A stretch of DNA of 64,000 nt from Hymenochaete sp. R1 (taxonomy: Eukaryota > Basidiomycota > Agaricomycetes > Hymenochaetales > Hymenochaetaceae): assembly GCA_019400425.1 (NCBI GenBank), contig JAFREE010000017.1, positions 62,001 to 126,000 of the forward strand, in the 5' to 3' direction. A program made the position numbers and the translations under genes. Positions within the stretch are counted from its first letter, which is position 1; each line of letters begins with the position of its first letter. Under the pieces are notes generated by a model, which saw only the letters and a list, made by a program, of their open reading frames with translations, ran no database searches and had not been told where the DNA came from. Below are positions 58,442 through 64,000 of the stretch, in pieces.

Positions 58442-61137
58442 ATGTCCCACGACTCCGAGTACGATTCTTCCCCTCACTCCCTCATGACAGAAGACGAAGA
58501 GGACTGGGAGGACTACGTCAAGGGCGGCTACCACCCCGTCCACATCGGCGACGCCTTCTCCGACGGCCGCTACATCGTCGTCCGCAAGCTCGGATGGGGC
58601 CACTTCTCCACCGTCTGGCTCGCAAACGACACCCGCTTCAACCGCCACGTCGCCCTCAAGGTCGTCAAGTCCGCCCCGCGATACACAGAGACCGCCCTCG
58701 ACGAAATCAAGCTCCTCCAGCGCATCATCTCCTCAGACCCCGCACACCCAGGCCGCGCCCACGTCATCGCCTTCCTCGACCACTTCCGCCATCGAGGGCC
58801 CAACGGCACACACGTCTGCATGGTCTTCGAGGTCCTCGGCGAGAATCTCCTCGGCCTCATCCGCAGACACCAGAACAAAGGCGTCCCCCTCCATCTCGTC
58901 AAGCAGATCGCGAAGCAGATCTTGCTCGGGTTGGATTACATGCACCGCTGCTGCGGCATGATCCATACAGACCTCAAGCCGGAGAACGTGTTGATCTGCA
59001 TCGATGATGTCGAGGGGATCATCCAGGCCGAGCTCGCGAGCGCCGCGTCGGCAGGGCCGGCGCCGACGAAGATTGTGGGCGTCCCGCCGTCGAGGGGGAG
59101 GGGAGGGAACCAGACGCCGCGCTCGGAGAGCGTGCATATCACGGGGTCGCAGCCGCTGCCGTCGCCGTCGAGCTCGTATGGGTCCTCGCCGATGCTCGAT
59201 CGATGGCAGTTTGGGATGACGAAGATGGACCAGGCGACGACGAGCTCGGGGACGAGCATGAGTGCCGATGGGACGGAGAAGGAGGCGGTGAGTCGGAGAG
59301 GAAGCGGGGAGGGCGTTGGGGGCGCGGGCGAGGGCGAGGGTGAGGAGGATGAGCCTAGGACGGCGGGCGTGGGCGTGGGTACGGGCGCGGGGAGAGCAGA
59401 CTCGGCGGACAAAGCTGCGGATGGGATCGGTGCCGTCTCGCTGAACTCGAATGCGAGCTTGAAACACGTCCTCCCGCCTACACCCCCTTCGACGACAACA
59501 TCCACCGGACCTTCACTCCTCTCCCAACAAGCTCCCCCGTCCAGCACGGGCCCCATCCCAATCCACGACTCCCCCACCAACGCCAACACCGACGCCGACG
59601 CCCCCCTCTCCTCCTCCGCCATGTCCCTCGACGCCTCCTCCCACCAATCCACCCTCGACTCCGCCTCCTCCACCTCCACCAGCGGCCTCAACGGCAGCGG
59701 CGGAGGCGGCCCCTCCGACCCATCCGACCCCTCCGACCTCTCCCTCCTCCACACCACCGAGCGCATCACCGTCAAGATCGCCGACCTCGGCAACGCCACC
59801 TGGATCGAGCACCACTTCACCGACGACATCCAAACGCGGCAATACCGCTGCCCGGAGGTGATCCTCGGCGCCAAGTGGGGGCCCTCGGCGGACGTGTGGA
59901 GCGTCGCGTGTCTGTGCTTCGAGCTCATCACGGGCGGGGACTACTTGTTCGATCCGGCGAGTGGGAGTCGGTATAGTAAGGACGACGACCATATTGCGCA
60001 GATTATTGAGCTTGTGGGGGAGTTCCCGAAGAGCTTGGCGTTTGCGGGGAAGTATAGCTCGGAGTTTTTTAATCGGAAAGGTGAGTTGAGTTTCGCTCGT
60101 CTTTTTCCCCCACTGTTTATTTCCTCACGGCCGTACAATTGGTATGATACAATCAATCTATGGAGATTCTGACTATTTCTCTCCCCCCCCCCCCAAAAAA
60201 AAAACCCCCAGGCGAACTCCGACACATCCAAAAACTACGCTTCTGGCCCCTCCAAGACGTCCTCCACGACAAATACCTGCTCCCAAAAGACCAAGCAGAC
60301 GCCATCGCGTCCTTCCTCACGCCCATGCTCCGCCTGCACCCGGACAAGCGCGCGCGCGCGTCGGAGCTGGGACACCATGCGTGGTTGGACGGCGTGCTGG
60401 TGCAGGGGGAGGTGCAGTTGATTAGGCAGGCGGAGGAAGCGGAGTTGAGGAGGAGGGCGGCGGTCGCTGCGGCGGCGGCGCAGGGTGTGGGGGTAGGGGT
60501 GGGTGGGGGAGTTGGTGGAGGGATGGGTTCGATGACTTCTTTGACCGCTGCGGCGGCGGCGGCGGCGGCTGCATCAGGTGGTACCGTATCGGCGTCAGGA
60601 CCAGGACCGGGACCGGGGATGATCCAATCGAGTCTGAGCGCACACGGCGTGAACGCGGAGAGCCGCGCGCGACTCGTGCGCGCCAACGAGCGGCACCTCG
60701 TCGAGGAGGCGAGCGATATGGACGCGCTGAAGCCTGTTGAGGAGCTCGGGTTCGGGTCCGGTACGAGTCTTGGTACGAGTACCAGTGCGAGTGGTGGGGG
60801 TGGGGCGATGAACACGAATACGAATACGAACGTGAGTGTGAGTGAGGAAGAAGCAAGCAAGGCGTTACCGAGTCCGGCGCCGAGTGCGGGGTTGGGGTTA
60901 GGTTCCGGGTTGGCGGGAGTGACGACGAGCTCGACGCACCAGAAGGAGAACGTAGGCGCGGGTGTGGGTGTGGGGAGAGGGCATGGACACGGACACGGAC
61001 ACGGGGCGTCATCAAACGCAAATGTGAATGGACATCGACAGACGCAGGCGCAGACGCAGACACAAGCACAGGCGCAGACGCAGAAGTCTGGACATGGGTT
61101 AGGCGTGCGGATCGATACGGGGCATAAGAAGAAGTGA
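58442..61137 (+). CDS. SR-protein-specific kinase (SRPK/Sky1 family)
   Basis: Ser/Thr kinase that phosphorylates Arg/Ser-rich splicing and RNA-export factors. Exons are 58442-60080 and 60212-61137, in phase, giving 854 residues. The N-terminus has the SRPK signature DEEDWEDYVKGGYHPVHIGD. The kinase domain follows: RKLGWGHFSTVWLA (Gly loop), HVALKVVKSA (catalytic Lys) and IHTDLKPENVL (catalytic loop). A Ser/Gly/Pro-rich spacer of about 240 residues (roughly 200-440) then splits the domain, as is typical for SRPKs. It resumes with VKIADLGNATWIEHHFTDDI, QTRQYRCPEVILGAKWGPSA and DVWSVACLCFELITGGDYLF. After the domain comes a long Ala/Gly/Gln-rich tail of about 250 residues. An upstream in-frame ATG at 58355 exists, but 58442 fits the family. 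The intron has a C12A10 tract just before its acceptor. Confidence 0.93.
60183..60204 (+). repeat. C12A10 homopolymer pair inside the SRPK intron
   Basis: Twelve C followed by ten A, ending seven bases before the intron's AG. It replaces the usual mixed pyrimidine tract and is a likely slippage or sequencing-error site. Confidence 0.8.
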
Positions 61138-62828
61138 GGAGGTGAAAGTGAAGTGAAGTTGTCTGGTTGGCTTTGGATTTTGGCTTTTGGGTTGAGTTGG
61201 GAGGGGGAGGGGGTCGTTGTCGTCGTGGTAGCCGTGGTGTTGGTCATCCAGTTTTTACTCTCCCTCGCCCCCCCCCCCCCTCACACACCTCGACCTCGAC
61301 TTCGACTTTGACGTTATTTCGTATCTCCCTCTCTCTCTCTTCCTCAATTGCGATCGCTTTCACGCTTCGCAGTGTACCTTTCCCCCGTCTTACTCCCATC
61401 CGTGTTCGAGTTCGAGTTTGTCCTTCGTGCTCGTATCCCCCCCCCCCCCTCCTCTCCTCTCTCCTCTAACGACACACCCCTTCAAGTCCACTTTCTCCCT
61501 CGTCATTACGCCCTCGTCCACATCCACATCCACATTCAAACTCACATTCAAGTCCCAATCCCGATCCCAGACCATTTTCCGTCCCCGATTTTCGTTAACC
61601 ACACCCCGCCCCCCAAAAAACTCCTCTTATCCTTCCTCGAACCGAAACCCGAAACGAACCAGAGCGAAACTCACATCCACCCCCCTCTCTTCCTTGGCGC
61701 CCTCCTTCTTCTCACCTTTCACCTCTCACGTTTCCTCGCCTCTTTTCTCTTTTCATGACGGCCCAGCTCGCACGCACACGCCTAGGACTCTCCGATCTCT
61801 CTTTGCCTCTTTGTCTTTCCCTTTCCTCAAAATCATCGGTTCGAGTGAGGTGCGTTGGGCAGTGGGTAGTGGGTGGTGGGCGGAGAGGGAGGTGCCGTGC
61901 TTGTTCCCTGTTCCGCGTTCCTCGTTGTCGGTTGTTCTCTCATGGTTCTCGTCGGTTATCGGTTGTGCGTCGTGCGTTCTTCTATTTGCTTGTTTCGTTT
62001 GCTCCGTTCGTTTTCCCACGTCATCAGACTTTTGCGTCGTATGACTCCCGGGTGGTGCTTGTGCTTGTGCTTGAAGGGGAGAGACGAGTAATTTCGGTTC
62101 GATAGGGACTTTGGGCTTGGGGCTTGGGGTAGATGTATGTTTTGTACGTTGTGTTGTGCTATACGTTGTGTTTTTCGTGTTTTTTGTGTTTTTTGAGTGA
62201 GGGGGAAGTGCTGTTCGATGTTCGCCGGATGGGTGCGATGTTCGACGGGCGATGGGACGAGCAGTGGCAGTACTAGTACAAGTAAATTCAAAGTGGGACT
62301 TGGGCGACTCGGGACTCGGTAAATTGTCGAAAATTATTACCGCTCTGTTTTTTCTTTTCCTTTCCTTTCTTCTCTCTTTCTCTCTTTCTCACTTTTGTTT
62401 TGTTTTGTTTTTTGTGTTTCTCGATTTGCTTCCTACTTCTGAATGCTCGTAATACCACAATGCATTGTATTTTCAGCTCGTTGCTCTCTCTGCAGGAGGG
62501 GAAGAAGAGGAAGAAAAGGAAGGATTTGTCCGAGTCTGCTTCACACCCACACTCATTCTTTCTGGGAGATCAACAACGTCTATGCATCGGCATCGGTGCA
62601 TCGACTTCGGTTTTAATATCGAGGTTGTCGATCATCAATGCTCTCTCGTCGTCATGAACGGAGTCGTCGTGTAATATATCCTTGGGTGTAAAAGAAAAAG
62701 AAAAGAAAAAGAAAAAGAAGAGAGCCAACGAGAATGTCCACCTTCCAGCATTCCAACCGTCCCGACCGCCCCAACCGTTAACTTGCCAGTACGCCGTACA
62801 CATACGACCACACATCCATTCTCATCAA
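61138..62828. other. 1.7-kb pyrimidine-rich intergenic stretch
   Basis: Lies between the 3' ends of the convergent SRPK and MFS genes. The plus strand is C- and T-rich up to about 61750 and T-rich after 61950. It contains two 13-nt poly-C runs at 61268-61280 and 61437-61449. The open frames are low-complexity and have no family motifs. It probably holds both 3' UTRs, unless an unrecognised transcript is present. Confidence 0.5.
61268..61449 (+). repeat. Pair of C13 homopolymer runs
   Basis: Two runs of exactly thirteen C, at 61268-61280 and 61437-61449, in CT-rich DNA. Likely simple-sequence expansion; they are hard to sequence accurately. Confidence 0.75.
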
Positions 62829-64000
62829 TCATACCCCACTCCACGACCTCCTCGGCGAGTTCCCAACCTCACGCCCATGTCCATGTCCAAGCCAATGCGC
62901 AGAAGCAGAAGCATGAGACCTCGGAACGCTCCTAGCCGACCCACCGATCACGTCCGACTCGAGGTCCATCCCCCCGTCGTTCGACTCGAACGTGGACAGT
63001 CTACGTCGGCTACGTTGGAAGTTCGCTCGCGGAGAGGATCGTGTGATGGGTATGCTGTTGTTGTTGTCGTTATTGTTGTTGGCACTGCGCTCGTGGAGGT
63101 TGGTGGGGGTTCGTTGGTCTGTGTTTGAGGAAGAAGAGGACGAGGTATCTTCGATGTCGTCGTCGTCGTCGTCGTTCTTATTGTCGTCTTCGTCGCTTGA
63201 GCTGAATTCGAGTCTGTTCTTGTGGGTCGAGGTGTAAGAAGTCGAAAGAGCGGTGGGTGTTGGCTGTGAAGTGAGATCGTTGACGATGCGTTGCTCCGCA
63301 TCGGGAGGTTCCAGTGCATTATTCACGTTGTGCGAGCTCGTTTTCCGTTTTGCTTCCAATCGCTGGTCTTCGAGGGCTTTCTCAGGAATCTACAGATTGA
63401 TCGAAAACTATTAGCCGTAGTCAAAAAAAAAAGATAAATAGATGGTGGTATGCGTACCGGCAGTCTCACTACATAAGCAGCCAGCGTCGAACAACTCGCA
63501 TACACGAACACCGCTCTCAAAGCAATCGCATACGAGTCCCTCGCGTGTCGCTGCACTTCCGGCGGGAGGTCTGCAACCAGCTTTGATGAGTGCCTGATAG
63601 CGCGGATGAGGTCGTCGGAACCTTCAGAATTGATACGTGCACGCAGCTCGCGGTCGAGGATGGTTTGGAAGATCGAAGAGGCGATACCGACTCCGCCGAC
63701 TTGACCTAATCCGCGGAAGAGCTGACCAAAACCGGTGCCGACTGCCATGACGGAATCTGGAACGATGGCTTAGAATGGAATTTTGAATAAGTGCGCGGAT
63801 CTTACGAGGTATGTGAGCCAGTAAAGCGACTGGGATAAACGCTGTAAGATGTCTGCTTTATCAGAGAACATAAAATGAAACGTACTCAAAGTTGTCTGTA
63901 GCGATGGAAATGGTACAATTGGAAATCATCTACTCCTTGTGGCAGAAGTACTCACTTGCAAGACGACGGCATTTCCGAAGCCAAGGGGGATCTGACATAG
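62829..64000 (-). CDS. MFS transporter, C-terminal half (vacuolar Vba/Fnx1-like), cut by window edge
   Basis: The gene enters from the right edge, so its start is missing. Visible parts in order: QIPLGFGNAVVLQ, a 10-nt exon, FIPVALLAHIP, then SVMAVGTGFGQLFRGLGQVG with GVGIASSIFQTILDRELRAR, matching the membrane helix and following loop of 14-helix drug:H+ antiporter-type MFS proteins. A loop with LVADLPPEVQRHARDSYAIA is followed by a final membrane helix, AVFVYASCSTLAAYVVRL. Family members such as Vba1-3 and Fnx1 import basic amino acids into the vacuole. The tail after the last helix is about 180 residues, with a poly-Asp run (NKNDDDDDDIED), Asn and Ser runs and a basic end, unusually long. 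Vacuolar location and substrate are inference. Confidence 0.8.

Noticed and set aside
58936..59931. 331-codon open frame antisense to the SRPK kinase gene
   Set aside because: It overlaps a clearly coding, GC-rich gene; the translation has no domain and is explained by codon bias of the sense strand.
60153..61247. 364-codon antisense frame over the SRPK C-terminal tail
   Set aside because: It is the mirror of low-complexity Ala/Gly/Gln codons and contains runs such as VCVCACVC; no gene evidence.

Overview
The window looks like nuclear DNA of a basidiomycete fungus, most likely an Agaricomycete mushroom-former. The genes have many short GT-AG introns (about 40-170 nt), CT-rich leaders and Ser/Pro-rich low-complexity insertions. 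The conserved proteins (Cdc25, XPD/Rad3, Sen34, SRPK, fructose-1,6-bisphosphatase) are eukaryotic housekeeping proteins. I see no bacterial operons, CRISPR array, rRNA or convincing tRNA.

Layout: 1-2072 is non-coding, then a CT-rich leader. 2073-4961 (+) is a Cdc25-type mitotic phosphatase. 4962-7844 is a long pyrimidine-rich intergenic stretch. 7845-9016 (+) is an IAH1-like GDSL esterase, convergent with the tRNA-splicing endonuclease subunit Sen34 at 9131-10250 (-). 11096-12398 (+) is a cyclin-D1-binding-protein-1/GCIP-like protein. 14618-15101 (+) is a 71-residue Cys/His-rich protein that I assembled from three exons, the first of only 5 nt. 15371-18803 (-) is the TFIIH helicase XPD/Rad3. 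A decayed BTB/POZ-like fragment lies near 19390-19774.

20164-30968 (+) holds five head-to-tail paralogous FAD-dependent aromatic monooxygenases (salicylate-hydroxylase-like). They share the same six-exon architecture, and the first four share a conserved upstream block. Copy 2 has an in-frame stop. The array is directly followed by fructose-1,6-bisphosphatase (31265-32760, +). I found no transporter, regulator or backbone biosynthetic enzyme in the array, so it looks like tandem expansion of one enzyme family rather than a classical metabolite cluster.

33039-34275 (-) is a Pmp3/Sna-type small membrane protein with a long hydrophilic tail. 37391-39612 (+) is a four-finger C2H2 transcription factor. 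44767-46947 (-) is a Ser-rich protein I do not recognise. About 39.6-57 kb is gene-poor and rich in short palindromic words. It includes one long low-complexity ORF (54884-57136, +) of uncertain status. 58442-61137 (+) is an SR-protein kinase (SRPK/Sky1). The right edge (62829 to beyond 64000, -) is the C-terminal half of an MFS transporter resembling the vacuolar Vba/Fnx1 group.

The housekeeping genes work in separate pathways: mitotic entry, tRNA splicing, transcription/DNA repair, gluconeogenesis and splicing-factor phosphorylation. The most distinctive parts of the window are the monooxygenase array and the tiny Cys-rich gene. Exon boundaries were inferred by eye from GT/AG signals, reading phase and remembered family sequence, not from transcripts.
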